Source of the DNA: JBFWWP01 sp050246115
GTDB taxonomy: Bacteria > Planctomycetota > UBA8108 > UBA1146 > JAJFFE01
Reading direction: 5' to 3'
DNA length: 64,000 nucleotides
Assembly: GCA_050246115.1 (NCBI GenBank)
Contig: JBFWWP010000004.1
Span: 145,561 to 209,560, forward strand
In this document: positions 36,728-46,343 of the stretch, piece after piece
Position numbering within the stretch: position 1 is the first letter of the stretch
How the letters are laid out: every line of letters starts with the position of its first letter
Translations under genes and position numbers: made by a program
The notes under the pieces: model-generated
What the model saw: the letters and a program-made list of their open reading frames with translations, nothing else
Told to the model about the DNA's origin: nothing
Databases searched by the model: none

Positions 36728-38206
36728 ATGGCGCTTCTCAGAGTTACCCAGGGTGAACTCGCCGGCAAGACCTTCCCCCTTACCGGCGAGAAGATGGTCA
36801 TTGGGCGCGAGAGCGACGTGCTCCCGGTGCTGGACCAAGGGGTCAGTCGGCAGCACGCAGAGATCTTCCACATTGGGGAGCTCTACTTCATCCGCGACCT
36901 CGGCAGTCGCAACGGCACGTTCTTGAACGAGAACCGTGTCGCCGATCAAGACGTGCTGCGCCATGGAGATCGGGTCCACGTTGGCAACACGGTGATGGTC
37001 TTCGAGGACAGTCACGCACAGCGTTCGGACTCGCGCGTCATCCGCTATGGGGACTCGGTCGACAAGCCGGGTTCCACGCTGAGCCTCAACCTCCCGACCG
37101 ACCGGCCGCCGAAGATGCCCGCCCGAGGCGCGGAAACGACCCGCCTACAGGCGCTCTATCAGGTCTCGCGCATCCTGGGCACCGGCGACGATCCGCGAAC
37201 CATCTTCGAGAACGTGGTTCGTGAAATGAGCGAGATCCTGAATTCGGATCACGTCTACCTGTTCGAGTACCACCGAGACGGCGAGACCGAGTTCACGGCT
37301 CGAGCTCACTTCGATCGCATCCCAGCGAGTGACGTGATCGTCTCGCGAAGCATCCTCCGGCGCGTTCGCGACGAAGGGCGTCCCGTCTTGTCGAAAGACG
37401 CGCTCCTGGACGAGCGCTTTTCATCGGCAGACAGCATCATTGCGCAGCAGCTCAAGTCGATCCTCTGCGTACCGCTGCTCGTCGCCAACCGACCGATCGG
37501 TGCCATCTACGCGACCAACACGAAGATCTCCGAGGCCTTCTCGCCAGAAGACCTGGAGTTCGCCGCGATCATCGGCATGATCGTCGGGAACGCCCTCGAG
37601 ATGTGGGAGGTCATCGCCAACCAAGGCCGAGCCTACCGAGACGTACTCAAGATCATTTCGTCGGTGGCCGAGTTCCGAGAAGCCGCCGACCGCGGCCGTT
37701 CGGAGCGAGTCGCGACCTACGCGGCGGCCATCGCTCGGGAGCTCGGACACACGCCCAAGGAGATTCGCAACATCTGGGTCGCCGCAATGCTCCACGACGT
37801 CGGCGCCATTGCGCTGAGTGAGCAAGAGATCCAGAACGCGGTCAACCTCGAGCAGCGCAAGGCCAAACTCGCTCGCGAGCTGTTGGAGCGAACACCGGAA
37901 CTGGCCGAAGTTGCGCCGATCATCCTAGGCCACACGGAGCGACTCGACGGCAGCGGGTTCCCCGAAGGGGCGTCGGGCGACGCGGTCGACCGCCGGGCGC
38001 AAATCGTGGGTCTCGCCTGCGAACTGGAGCAGCTGTTGACTCACGGCGAGAGCTCGGGAGAGTTGAGCGCGAAGCGGGCCATGGTGCGAATTCGCGACGT
38101 GGCCGAAGCCAAGTTCCTCCCCGAAGTCGTGCGGGCCCTCCTGCGCGCCTACCGCAGTGGCGCGCTGTTCCAAGCCGACAAGACGTTGTTCGAAATGGTG
38201 CTGTAA
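36728..38206 (+). CDS. FHA-GAF-HD domain signalling protein
   Basis: The 492-residue product combines three modules. An N-terminal FHA domain (about 1-95; VIGRESD, GVSRQHAEI, GSRNGTFLN) binds phospho-Thr peptides. A GAF domain lies at about 135-290. The C-terminal HD-type domain (about 300-492) has LHDVG and HTERLDGSGFPEG. The last motif corresponds to the HHExxDGxGYP region of HD-GYP phosphodiesterases but reads GFP. c-di-GMP hydrolysis is plausible but unproven. GGAGAG precedes the ATG. The stop TAA shares its last A with element A3. Confidence 0.88.
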   Translation: MALLRVTQGELAGKTFPLTGEKMVIGRESDVLPVLDQGVSRQHAEIFHIGELYFIRDLGSRNGTFLNENRVADQDVLRHGDRVHVGNTVMVFEDSHAQRSDSRVIRYGDSVDKPGSTLSLNLPTDRPPKMPARGAETTRLQALYQVSRILGTGDDPRTIFENVVREMSEILNSDHVYLFEYHRDGETEFTARAHFDRIPASDVIVSRSILRRVRDEGRPVLSKDALLDERFSSADSIIAQQLKSILCVPLLVANRPIGAIYATNTKISEAFSPEDLEFAAIIGMIVGNALEMWEVIANQGRAYRDVLKIISSVAEFREAADRGRSERVATYAAAIARELGHTPKEIRNIWVAAMLHDVGAIALSEQEIQNAVNLEQRKAKLARELLERTPELAEVAPIILGHTERLDGSGFPEGASGDAVDRRAQIVGLACELEQLLTHGESSGELSAKRAMVRIRDVAEAKFLPEVVRALLRAYRSGALFQADKTLFEMVL

Positions 38207-38386
38207 GGAGTCGCCCAAGAATCACTTCGACATCTCGCCGACGATTTGGGTCAGATTCGGCCGATCCGGAAAGCTCGGAACCGGAGGCGCAGCCTTAGTT
38301 CCGGTGAGGATTTCGAGGTTCTCGGATCGGTCGAAGATGGCCCGAAGCGACGAGCAAGAGGGTGAAGTTACTCTTGCGCGACTCCT
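38206..38386 (+). repeat. 181-bp terminal-inverted-repeat element, copy A3
   Basis: Exactly 181 bp. The first base is the last A of the upstream TAA stop. By eye about 10 positions differ from A1; most changes leave the terminal inverted repeats and the inner CCGATCCG/CGGATCGG pair intact. The orientation relative to the upstream gene is the same as in A1 and A2. Confidence 0.92.
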
Positions 38387-38497
38387 GAGCGCAGGGTCGG
38401 GGCCGAGGACCGGAATCCGAGATGCGCACTCGAGTCGCGCGTAGCACGCATCCCGGAACCGGAATCCCGACTCTACCCGGTCGCCAGAAGCTTGCCC

Positions 38498-39016
38498 CTA
38501 CGGCTTGAAGGGCTCGCTGAGATTGGCGCCATCTTGAATGGCCACGCTGGTGCACACCATCGATAGGGACTTCTGCGGACCCACAATCTTGCCGATCTCC
38601 TCAGGCGAGGCGCCCGCGTCCTCGAGATAGTGGCGCGCTTCCTCCTCGGTGATCACCTCTTGCTTGACCGTACCTTCGAGAATGGCCATCCGCCCGCCCG
38701 CGTCGAGGGGCACAAAAAACCCGTTGGCGCAGTCACCCGACTCGACGAACCGCGCCCGCATAGTCTGGGTACCGCTCCCGAGAGTAAGCCAGCAACCCCT
38801 CTTCGAGCAAACCTCATGGATCGGCCCCGAAACCCGAACCTGCTTGTCCGCGAACTCATCCGGATGCGCGAGCACACGGTCGATGGCCACGGCAGCCGGC
38901 TTCGAGGCATTCAAAGACGCGCCGTAGACCTTGTAGCTCTTGGGAATACCCGAGCACCCTACCGTACCCAGCAGCAATGCTCCGCACACGACGACGAACC
39001 CACCGAGCACTTTCAT
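38498..39016 (-). CDS. lipoprotein with DUF4920-like domain
   Basis: The 172-residue product has a signal peptide with lipobox TVGC (Cys21). Its domain has a beta-rich OB-like layout with VSGPIHEVCSKRGCWLTLGSG, resembling DUF4920, where paired Cys near a Trp are conserved. A helical tail (ITEEEARHYLEDAGASPEEI) follows. GAGAGGC precedes the ATG. The function is unknown; the Cys pair could bind metal or be redox active. Confidence 0.75.
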   Translation of the reverse strand: MKVLGGFVVVCGALLLGTVGCSGIPKSYKVYGASLNASKPAAVAIDRVLAHPDEFADKQVRVSGPIHEVCSKRGCWLTLGSGTQTMRARFVESGDCANGFFVPLDAGGRMAILEGTVKQEVITEEEARHYLEDAGASPEEIGKIVGPQKSLSMVCTSVAIQDGANLSEPFKP

Positions 39017-39442
39017 GGTAAGCCTCTCGCATCGACGCGTGTCGCGCCGATTCTGAATGACCCCGTCTGATTGACGACGCCGGAGTGAATCACGAAGACT
39101 CTCACGGACCGCGCATCCTGAAGCACGACCCAGCCCGGGTCAAGGTCGACGCCACCGCGGCAGAGCGCGTGTGGACGCCGACCTCGGGCCGACAGCGGCC
39201 GTGAGCGACGAAGTTACGAACGGGGAAGGGCACGCTCGCCGCCCACGATGGTCGCGAACCTCTCGGTGACTGCGTCACGCCAGGGATTTCACGGGGCCAG
39301 CGTCCGCGCGGGGCGCCAAATGGTCGTGCGTTTTCGGACCGTGGGTGGTATCCCGTTCGTGGGCGTCCCATCGACCCTACCGCGTGGTCTTTCGACCGAG
39401 AGCCTCACCCTCCGTGGAGGGTTGGCTCGTGAGGAGGCAAAC
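39017..39442. other. 426-bp divergent intergenic region, nothing recognised
   Basis: The region lies between two divergent lipoprotein genes. An open frame runs into the FG-GAP gene from 39248, but it lacks a signal sequence, and the strong ribosome binding site is at 39429-39437, so I treat it as untranslated. No hairpin or repeat stands out. Confidence 0.45.
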
Positions 39443-42016
39443 ATGCACGTCACGTCATGGATCCGGTTCGCGCCGCGGGTGCAGTGGGCTGCAATGTTGA
39501 TACTCGCTCTCGTCGTGGCAACCGTCGCGGCTTCCGGGTGTCGCAACAAGACTGGAGGCAAGGCGGTCGGTGGCTCGATCCCGGGCCCCCCGCCGACCGG
39601 CTCGGCGCCCGAGTTCGCCGGGGTGGCCGAGTTCCTCGATGTCAACGACAGCGGAAGCGTCGACGCAGGCGACACGCTGACCCTGCGATTCGACCAAGCG
39701 GTCATGCTGAATGGCCTGTCGGTGTTGGATTTCGAGTTGCCCGTGGCGGGCGACTCGCTCGGTGCCGGCGCATCGGTGGCCAGCGGCTCGCGCCCCAATG
39801 AAGTGGTCATCACCCTCGGAGCAACCCCAGTGCTGAGGGTCGGCCGCGCGTTCCATCCCAGTGCCACAACGGCAAACTCGCCGTCGGGCATCACGCTCAG
39901 CCCGGCTCTCGCTACGAATCGGATCGTGGGCCTCACGGGTGGAGTGGAGGTCGCGCTACCGGCTGACGTGCTCGACGTGGTCGCAGGCTACCGAAACAGC
40001 GGCCAGGCACTCGCGGGCGACCCGGTCACCGACTCGCTCTGCGTCGATCTCGACGGCGACGGCGATCTCGATTTGGTCGTGGCAGCAAGCGGCACCAACA
40101 CCGTTTGGATCAACGACGGCGACGGCGTCTTCACGGAGTTGCCGCCACCTCTCGGGGCAGGGAACTGCACTTCGGTTGCGTCCGCGGACGTCGACGGAGA
40201 CGGAGACGTCGATCTGATCTTTGGGTACGACAACCTGCAAGGGGATGCGGTTTGGCTCAACGATGGGTCCGCGGGCTTCACCTCGAACGGCCAGTCGTTG
40301 CGGACCGCGAACACTGCCGCCGTGGTGGTGGGTGACGTCGATGGCGACGGCGACCTCGACTTCATCTCGTGCCACTTCGATTCGCCGCACATCGTGTGGC
40401 TCAACGATGGCGACGGCCAATTCACCGACAGCGGACAATCCCTGGGTTCCGGCTCGGACACGGCAGTGCTGGCGGACCTCGACGACGACGGCGATCTCGA
40501 CCTCGTCGAAGGCAGTGATCCGGGGCCGTGCCGGGTGTATCTGAACGACGGAGTGGGCACCTTCACGCCGTTCTCGGACCTGCCCGGATCCGCAGCGGTC
40601 ACCATCGCGGTAGCCGATGTAGATGGAGACGGCGACCTCGACCTGATCTGCGGTGCGAGCGGTCCTGACCAGTTGTGGCTCGGCAATGGTGACGGGACCT
40701 TCGTGCTATCGCCCACACCAGTGGGCAGCGACGGCTCGACTCCGGTGGTCGAGGCGCTCGACGTCGACGGCGACGGGGACGTGGACCTCGTCTTCGTAAC
40801 GCCGGACGGCGTCGCGATCTGGCTCGGTGACGGGACTGGAGGGTTCGAGAACTCCCAGCTACCGGTGGGCGACTCGACGGTGACTCAGGTCGTGAGCGGG
40901 GACATCGACGGCGATGGAGACCTCGACCTCGTCTTGGGACGTGGCCCGGATGCGACTCAGGTTTGGACGGCTTCCGGGCTGCCCTCATTCGTGGGCTTGA
41001 TCACCGGCTCCAGCGTGCCGTTCGCAGCCACCCGGACCAGTGCCTTCGGGGATGTGGACGACGACGGCGACCTCGACCTCGTCGTCGGCGTCGCGCTGTC
41101 CCCGGGCGCGAGCGAGACGCGACTCCTGCTCGGGGACGGCACCGGGGCCTTCGTCGACAGCGGCCAAGTCGTCAGCGGTACTCGCGCATCCTCCTCGACT
41201 CTCTTCGACGCGGATGAGGACGGCGACCTCGATCTCCTCGAGACCCGACGAAGCGGAGTCGACTTGCTGTACCTCAACGACGGCACCGGCCAGTACTCCC
41301 TGTCGCCGGTCGTCCTCCCGGACACCGACACGAGTGCCGCGGCGGTGGGCGACGTGAATGGAGACGGCAACACGGACATCGTGACCGCGGTCATCGGACC
41401 GAACCGGGTCTTGTTCGGGGATGGCAACGGGGGTTTCGTCGACTCCGGGCAGCTGCTGGGGCTCGACCTCACGTTCGCCGTCGCGCTAGCCGATGTGGAC
41501 AACGACGGCGACCTCGACTTGATCGAGGGGAAGAGCTTCTTGCGATCCTCGCGCGTTTGGGTCAACGACGGCAGCGGCACCTTCGTGGACTCGGGCCAGG
41601 CCCTGGGCGTGTTCGGCGTCTACGACATCGCAACCGGCGACCTCAACGGTGACGGGGCCGTGGACCTCGTCCTGGGCCGACTCGCCGCCGGTGACGTAGG
41701 CGCCCCCAACGTCATCTTGTTCAACGACGGGTCCGGTCAGTTCACCGATAGCGGCCAGGTGTTCGCGGCGGACTCGACGTTGGCCATCGCCTTGGCGGAT
41801 GTCGACGGCGACGGCGACCTCGATCTCATCGAAGGCAACCTCACGGACAATCGTTTGTACTTGAACGACGGGATGGGGCTGTTCATCGACACCGCGACCC
41901 TCGGGGCCGGCTTCACCGAGTCTCTCAGCGTCGGCGACGTGAACCGCGACGGGGGCGTCGACATCTTCGTGGGGAACTCTTCGGGCGAGCCGTCACGACT
42001 GTGGTTGAACCAGTAG
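39443..42016 (+). CDS. FG-GAP/VCBS repeat lipoprotein (probable double beta-propeller)
   Basis: The 857-residue product has a signal peptide with lipobox AASGC (Cys33). A domain of about 150 residues includes the Ca-loop-like DVNDSGSVDAGD. Then come 14 FG-GAP/VCBS repeats, each with D-x-D-x-D-G-D-x-D-L type calcium loops (for example DVDGDGDLDLI) and a W-x-N-DG-x-G-x-F strand. Fourteen repeats fit two seven-bladed propellers. GAGGAGG precedes the ATG. Such proteins sit on the cell surface and bind proteins or polysaccharides; the partner is unknown. Confidence 0.88.
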   Translation: MHVTSWIRFAPRVQWAAMLILALVVATVAASGCRNKTGGKAVGGSIPGPPPTGSAPEFAGVAEFLDVNDSGSVDAGDTLTLRFDQAVMLNGLSVLDFELPVAGDSLGAGASVASGSRPNEVVITLGATPVLRVGRAFHPSATTANSPSGITLSPALATNRIVGLTGGVEVALPADVLDVVAGYRNSGQALAGDPVTDSLCVDLDGDGDLDLVVAASGTNTVWINDGDGVFTELPPPLGAGNCTSVASADVDGDGDVDLIFGYDNLQGDAVWLNDGSAGFTSNGQSLRTANTAAVVVGDVDGDGDLDFISCHFDSPHIVWLNDGDGQFTDSGQSLGSGSDTAVLADLDDDGDLDLVEGSDPGPCRVYLNDGVGTFTPFSDLPGSAAVTIAVADVDGDGDLDLICGASGPDQLWLGNGDGTFVLSPTPVGSDGSTPVVEALDVDGDGDVDLVFVTPDGVAIWLGDGTGGFENSQLPVGDSTVTQVVSGDIDGDGDLDLVLGRGPDATQVWTASGLPSFVGLITGSSVPFAATRTSAFGDVDDDGDLDLVVGVALSPGASETRLLLGDGTGAFVDSGQVVSGTRASSSTLFDADEDGDLDLLETRRSGVDLLYLNDGTGQYSLSPVVLPDTDTSAAAVGDVNGDGNTDIVTAVIGPNRVLFGDGNGGFVDSGQLLGLDLTFAVALADVDNDGDLDLIEGKSFLRSSRVWVNDGSGTFVDSGQALGVFGVYDIATGDLNGDGAVDLVLGRLAAGDVGAPNVILFNDGSGQFTDSGQVFAADSTLAIALADVDGDGDLDLIEGNLTDNRLYLNDGMGLFIDTATLGAGFTESLSVGDVNRDGGVDIFVGNSSGEPSRLWLNQ

Positions 42017-42054
42017 CTCCGGGCGCGGAGCGCGATGCGACTCGCGGCGAGAAC

Positions 42055-42321
42055 CTATCGAGCGCGCGTTTCGTCGGCCTTGGCTGCGCTGGACGCGGCT
42101 GGGCCGGACGTAGCTGAGCTGGACGTAGCTGAGCTGGACGGGGCTGGGCCGCCCGCGTTTGCTTCGTCCGGCTGTCGGTCGATCGGGTCGTCGTGCAGCA
42201 TCCGAATGGCCGGAGTTTCGAGGTCATCGAACTGGCCGCTACGGGCCGCCCACACGAACACCAGCACGAACCCCGCGGCCAGGACCAGAGCGAGCGGCAA
42301 GAGGAGATAGAGGACACTCAT
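42055..42321 (-). CDS. ccoS: cbb3-type oxidase assembly protein CcoS
   Basis: The 88-residue product has one transmembrane helix (about 4-27) and the CcoS/FixS signature SGQFDDLETPAIRMLHDD. The C-terminal 30 residues are a low-complexity Ser/Ala/Thr tail encoded by a 15-bp tandem repeat (around 42107-42145). CcoS is needed for cofactor insertion into cbb3 oxidase. It is the last gene of the cco locus, 71 bp after ccoI. Confidence 0.9.
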   Translation of the reverse strand: MSVLYLLLPLALVLAAGFVLVFVWAARSGQFDDLETPAIRMLHDDPIDRQPDEANAGGPAPSSSATSSSATSGPAASSAAKADETRAR

Positions 42322-42392
42322 GGCTCAGGGTCTCCAGAAGTCAGGGTCCGCGAGCTGAACGACTCGCCCGCCGGCCCGAGAAACGCACAGCC

Positions 42393-44921
42393 TCAACGAA
42401 ACTCGGGACCCGCCGAGGCCAGTTGAATGGGCGTCGGCGTCGCCACCGCCCGGTCTCCCGAAGCAGCAAACGCTCTGGTTCGATACGAACTCACGATGAC
42501 CGTGAGCGAACTGAGGGGCATCAGCACCGCGGCGAGCAAGGGGTGAACCAGTCCCGCTACCGCAAGCGCCGCGCCCACGGAGTTGTAGATGATCGAGAAC
42601 GCGATGTTCCTCCGAATGACTCTGACCGTGTCGTTGGCGCCGTCGATCAACCGCGCCACACCGGCAACTCCGCCGCGAGCAATGAACACGTCCGAGGCCG
42701 CGAGCACCGCCTCCGCCCCGCCGTGCATGCCGATACCGACCGTCGCCGCGGCAAGCGCCGCCGCGTCATTGACGCCGTCGCCGACCATGACCACGGGGCC
42801 GATGGCTCGTGCTGCCTCGATGCACGACAACTTGTCTTCCGGTGACCGGCTTCCCAGACGATCGGCGGGCTCGACCCCGAGTCGCTCGCCCACGCGATCG
42901 ACCACCGCAGCATCGTCGCCCGAGAGGATCGCCACCCGCCAACCGGCGCCCCGAAGGCGCTCGACGACCGCTGGCGCCTCTTCGCGGAGCGCGTCCCCGA
43001 GACCCGCGACAGCCATCACCTCACCCCCGCGCGCGAGAACGACCGGTGTCAACCTCCGCGTCCGCACCTCCGCCAATCGGGCGGACCACGCTCCAGCGAG
43101 GGTCACCCCACGAGCCCGAACGAAACTCGGCGATCCCGCGCATACCGATGTGCCGTTCCACGTGCCCGTCAGTCCGCCGCCGGCTCGATGACGAACGTCG
43201 ATCACCGGGGCGAGCGGAACGTCGGGGAAGGCCCGCGCAATGGCGCGCGCGATCGGGTGGGTGCTCTGCGCCTCGAGGCCGAGGAGCAACGAGCGTGCGT
43301 CGCGGTCACCATGCCAGACGGACACGGACATGCGACCGTCGGTGAGGGTGCCCGTCTTGTCGAGGTAGAGCGTGCCCGGACGAAGAAGGGACTCGAAGAC
43401 ATCTCCGGTCTTGATCAGCAACCCGGCGCGGGCCGCGCGTCCGACCGCGGCCGTGATCGCGAGCGGCGTCGCCAACCCGAGCGCACAGGGACAACTGACG
43501 ACCAGGAGCGCCAAGGTGTGATCAAGGGCTTGTCCGGGATCGATCCAGCTCCAGGCTGCCGTGGTGACCCCCGCGAGCAGCACCACGGTGCCGACGAATG
43601 CGGCCGCCCACCGGTCGGCCAACCGCACGATCCGCGGACGACTTTGGCTGCAGTCATCGATTCTGCGAACGAGCTGTCCCACCCGCGTCGCCTCCCCAAC
43701 CTGCTGCGCGACCAACACGAAGCGGGAAGTCACGTTGGTCGTCCCTGCGTGCACCACGCTCCCGAGTCCCACGGCGATCGGCTCCGACTCGCCCGTCAGC
43801 AGAGACAGATCGAGCGACGAACGACCTTCGACGATCTCACCGTCCGCCGGCACCAGATCCCCGGGCAACACCTCGATCCGATCGCCGACGGCCAGCGCTT
43901 CGGCCAGCACCTCGGTCACACCGCCGGGGCCGAGCCGACGGGCGCGGCGCGGCGCGAGCATGTGCAGCAGATCGGTGGACTCGGCTGCGCGCCGCTGCTG
44001 GGCGCGTTGCAGGAAGCGGCCGACCAGCAACAGAAAGATCAAAGCCGTGACGGAGTCGAAGTACACGTCGCCCACTCCGCGCACCGTGTTGCACGCGCCG
44101 CCGGCGAAGCCGGCAAGGATGCCGAGCGAGATCGGTAGATCCATGTGCAAGGTCCGCACCCGCAGCCCCGCCCAGGCGCCGCGAAAGAACGTCGTCCCGC
44201 CGAACAGCAAGGCCGGGATCGTCAGCAGCAGACTCGCCCAGCGAAACAGCGCGGCATACTCGGGGTCCATGCCGTCGAACGCGCCCCCATAGAGCGCAAA
44301 CGCGATCAGCATGACGTTGCCAGCGACAGCACCCGTGACGGCGATGCGCACGAGCAGCGCGCGATCTTCCTGCCGGGCGCGGCGTTCCCGTTCGGTCTCT
44401 CGGTACGGGTGCACCGGATAGCCGACGGAGTCGAAGAAACGCGCGATCGCGGACGGCCGCGTCTGCGCCGGATCCCAAGTGACCCGCACCCGCGATCGCC
44501 CGAGGTCCACGCGGACTTCGGCAACACCGGGAACGACGACTGCCGCGCGTTCCAGCAACCACACGCACGCGGCGCAGTGCACCCCCTCGGCGTAGAAGGC
44601 GGCCTGTCGTCGACCCGACGGGAGCACCGTCGTGTAGAGTCGCTCGAAAGTGTCGTCGTCGAACTCGGCGTAGCTGCGGCCGCTCGCGCGCGCCGGAGCC
44701 GCACTGCGGTCACGCGCGTCCGAGTCGGACGCACTCGCGTCCGACCTGAGCCGGTAGTACTGCGTCAGGCCGAGCGAACCGATGACCTCGTAGGCCGTGC
44801 GGCAACCCGCACAGCAGAACTGCTCCGAAGCCGTCGGTTCGATCCAGGCCGCGGGGACTCGCAACCCGCAGTGCGAACACGCCACATCAGTGTCCGCTGC
44901 AGCACGGTGCTTCATGCGCAT
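42393..44921 (-). CDS. ccoI: copper-translocating P1B-type ATPase (CcoI/FixI)
   Basis: The 842-residue pump delivers copper for the cbb3 oxidase. The N-terminal Cys-rich segment (HCG, FCCAGC; 18-40) is typical of FixI. A heavy-metal domain has GVHCAAC (Cys116, Cys119). The transport motif is CPC (477-479), and the phosphorylated Asp521 lies in DKTGTLT. The hinge is GDGVNDAAAL. The Cys-rich N-terminus before the HMA domain separates CcoI from CopA. It overlaps the TauE/SafE gene by 35 bp. Confidence 0.95.
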   Translation of the reverse strand: MRMKHRAAADTDVACSHCGLRVPAAWIEPTASEQFCCAGCRTAYEVIGSLGLTQYYRLRSDASASDSDARDRSAAPARASGRSYAEFDDDTFERLYTTVLPSGRRQAAFYAEGVHCAACVWLLERAAVVVPGVAEVRVDLGRSRVRVTWDPAQTRPSAIARFFDSVGYPVHPYRETERERRARQEDRALLVRIAVTGAVAGNVMLIAFALYGGAFDGMDPEYAALFRWASLLLTIPALLFGGTTFFRGAWAGLRVRTLHMDLPISLGILAGFAGGACNTVRGVGDVYFDSVTALIFLLLVGRFLQRAQQRRAAESTDLLHMLAPRRARRLGPGGVTEVLAEALAVGDRIEVLPGDLVPADGEIVEGRSSLDLSLLTGESEPIAVGLGSVVHAGTTNVTSRFVLVAQQVGEATRVGQLVRRIDDCSQSRPRIVRLADRWAAAFVGTVVLLAGVTTAAWSWIDPGQALDHTLALLVVSCPCALGLATPLAITAAVGRAARAGLLIKTGDVFESLLRPGTLYLDKTGTLTDGRMSVSVWHGDRDARSLLLGLEAQSTHPIARAIARAFPDVPLAPVIDVRHRAGGGLTGTWNGTSVCAGSPSFVRARGVTLAGAWSARLAEVRTRRLTPVVLARGGEVMAVAGLGDALREEAPAVVERLRGAGWRVAILSGDDAAVVDRVGERLGVEPADRLGSRSPEDKLSCIEAARAIGPVVMVGDGVNDAAALAAATVGIGMHGGAEAVLAASDVFIARGGVAGVARLIDGANDTVRVIRRNIAFSIIYNSVGAALAVAGLVHPLLAAVLMPLSSLTVIVSSYRTRAFAASGDRAVATPTPIQLASAGPEFR

Positions 44922-45669
44922 CCCATCGATTGACGTCCTCGATCCACTGCTCTTGCGTCTTGGGCGCCGAGCTGGTTGCGAACTGGGGCCCTGTGCCCAG
45001 GGCGTCGACCCGGCCGAGGAGGGTCAAGAGTCCGATCACGAGCAGCGCCGCGCCCGACAACACCGGAATCCGCTGACGCAGTCGGAGGGAGAGCAGCTGC
45101 AGGCCGTATCCCAGGCCGAGGAGGATCGGTAGCGTCCCCGCCCAGAACGTCGCCATCACCACAACCCCCTTCCACGAACTCGCCGTGCCAGCCGCACAGA
45201 CCGCGAACGCATAGAGCCATCCACACGGCAGCAAGGTGGAGAGAAGCCCCAACGCGGCCGCGCGTCCCGTCGGTGAGACGTTGTTCAAAGAGGCTGCGCC
45301 CCGCGCCACCGCACCGCGCAATTGCGCGGGCAACCACCGCCCGAGCCGGGGCCGCCACAGACCGGGAAACACCGCGAGCAGTCCCCAGAGGACAATCAAC
45401 ACCCCGGATCCGACGGCGGCCACACGCTGCACGCCGACGAACGCGCCGGCGCGCTCGAGCGATGCGCCCAGAGTGCCGGCCAGCGCTCCCAGGACGGAGT
45501 ACGACACGAGGCGGCCCAAGCTGTACGCGAGGTGCCGTTGGTGACAGTTGCCTAGCTTGCAGCCTGCCCCTTGCCCCGAGTAGTAGGCGACGAAGCCGCC
45601 ACACATCCCGGCGCAGTGGAGGCTGCCGAGCAAGCTGGCGACGAGCACCGATACGAGCAGGGCAGTCAA
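44887..45669 (-). CDS. TauE/SafE-like membrane protein of the cco locus
   Basis: The 260-residue product has about six transmembrane helices. The motif GSLHCAGMCGG in the first helix, NCHQRHLAYSLGRLVSY, and STLLPCGWLYAF in the middle are typical of the SafE-type proteins found beside cbb3 genes. The tail ends CCSGH, a possible metal ligand set. The TTG at 45669 overlaps the ccoH stop (TTGA) and has GGAGAG 6 nt upstream. It is probably involved in copper or haem handling for the oxidase; the name TauE reflects homology, not sulfite export. Confidence 0.85.
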   Translation of the reverse strand: MTALLVSVLVASLLGSLHCAGMCGGFVAYYSGQGAGCKLGNCHQRHLAYSLGRLVSYSVLGALAGTLGASLERAGAFVGVQRVAAVGSGVLIVLWGLLAVFPGLWRPRLGRWLPAQLRGAVARGAASLNNVSPTGRAAALGLLSTLLPCGWLYAFAVCAAGTASSWKGVVVMATFWAGTLPILLGLGYGLQLLSLRLRQRIPVLSGAALLVIGLLTLLGRVDALGTGPQFATSSAPKTQEQWIEDVNRWDAHEAPCCSGH

Positions 45670-46169
45670 GGTGCTCTCCAGTAGCTCTCCAGGCTCGAGC
45701 GAACGAAGCGATCGTCCCCTCGCTGCGCCACGATGTCGACCTGCCAACTGCCGACGCGCCCCATGGCGAGTACAGCGCGGTAGCTCCCGTCGCCGCCGTC
45801 CGTCAGCTGCGCGCGCAGCACCGCCTTGGGCTCCGCCCGGTGGAAGGTACGCACCGCCACGTCGGCGCCAGTGATCGGACCGCTCGCGTCGCGCAGGGTG
45901 AGCACCATTTCGACTCCTGGGCCAGCGCCTGGCGGGAGGGCGACGTAAGCCACCGTCGCCGTCCAGTTGAGTCGATCGCTGGCTTGTTGCTCAGCCTTGG
46001 TCTGGTCCCATGCGAGCGCCTTCTGGTAGTAGTCCTCCTCGACCGCGAACGACGGGTGGTTGGACGCAACGAGCAGGACCGTAATGTCGCCGATGGCCCA
46101 GAACCCGAGTAGGCCACCAATGGCCCACGGCCAGTACCAGCCCGCCTTGCGCCGCGTTCCGACACTCAT
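45666..46169 (-). CDS. ccoH: FixH/CcoH family protein
   Basis: The 167-residue product has one N-terminal transmembrane helix (about 12-36) and a periplasmic beta-rich domain (MVLTLRDASGPITGADVAV, GSYRAVLAMGRVGSWQVDI), the FixH layout. VEEDYYQKALAWDQ after the helix is a conserved FixH feature. It assists cbb3 assembly. GAGGAG precedes the ATG. It lies between ccoG (174 bp) and the TauE/SafE gene. Confidence 0.9.
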   Translation of the reverse strand: MSVGTRRKAGWYWPWAIGGLLGFWAIGDITVLLVASNHPSFAVEEDYYQKALAWDQTKAEQQASDRLNWTATVAYVALPPGAGPGVEMVLTLRDASGPITGADVAVRTFHRAEPKAVLRAQLTDGGDGSYRAVLAMGRVGSWQVDIVAQRGDDRFVRSSLESYWRAP

Positions 46170-46343
46170 TCTCGTCTCCTCACCGCGCGCGTCCGGTCCT
46201 CGCCCAGAGCGCGTCGAACTCGAGTCCCAAATCCAGTGCTTTAGCGGCGCCAACGAGCGCCCTGGCGAACGAGCGAGGACAGGCCTTCGCGTCGTTGCCG
46301 TCGCAGCTCGCCCGACCGCAACCGCCGGCCGCCGCGACCTACA

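Noticed and set aside
10374..38386. Element A as an insertion sequence
   Set aside because: At 181 bp it is far too short to encode a transposase, and no target-site duplication is evident at the three sites. A non-autonomous element remains possible.
44887..45669. Calling the TauE/SafE-like gene a sulfite exporter
   Set aside because: Its place inside the cbb3 assembly locus and its HCAGMCGG and CCSGH motifs point to metal or haem handling for the oxidase rather than sulfite export.
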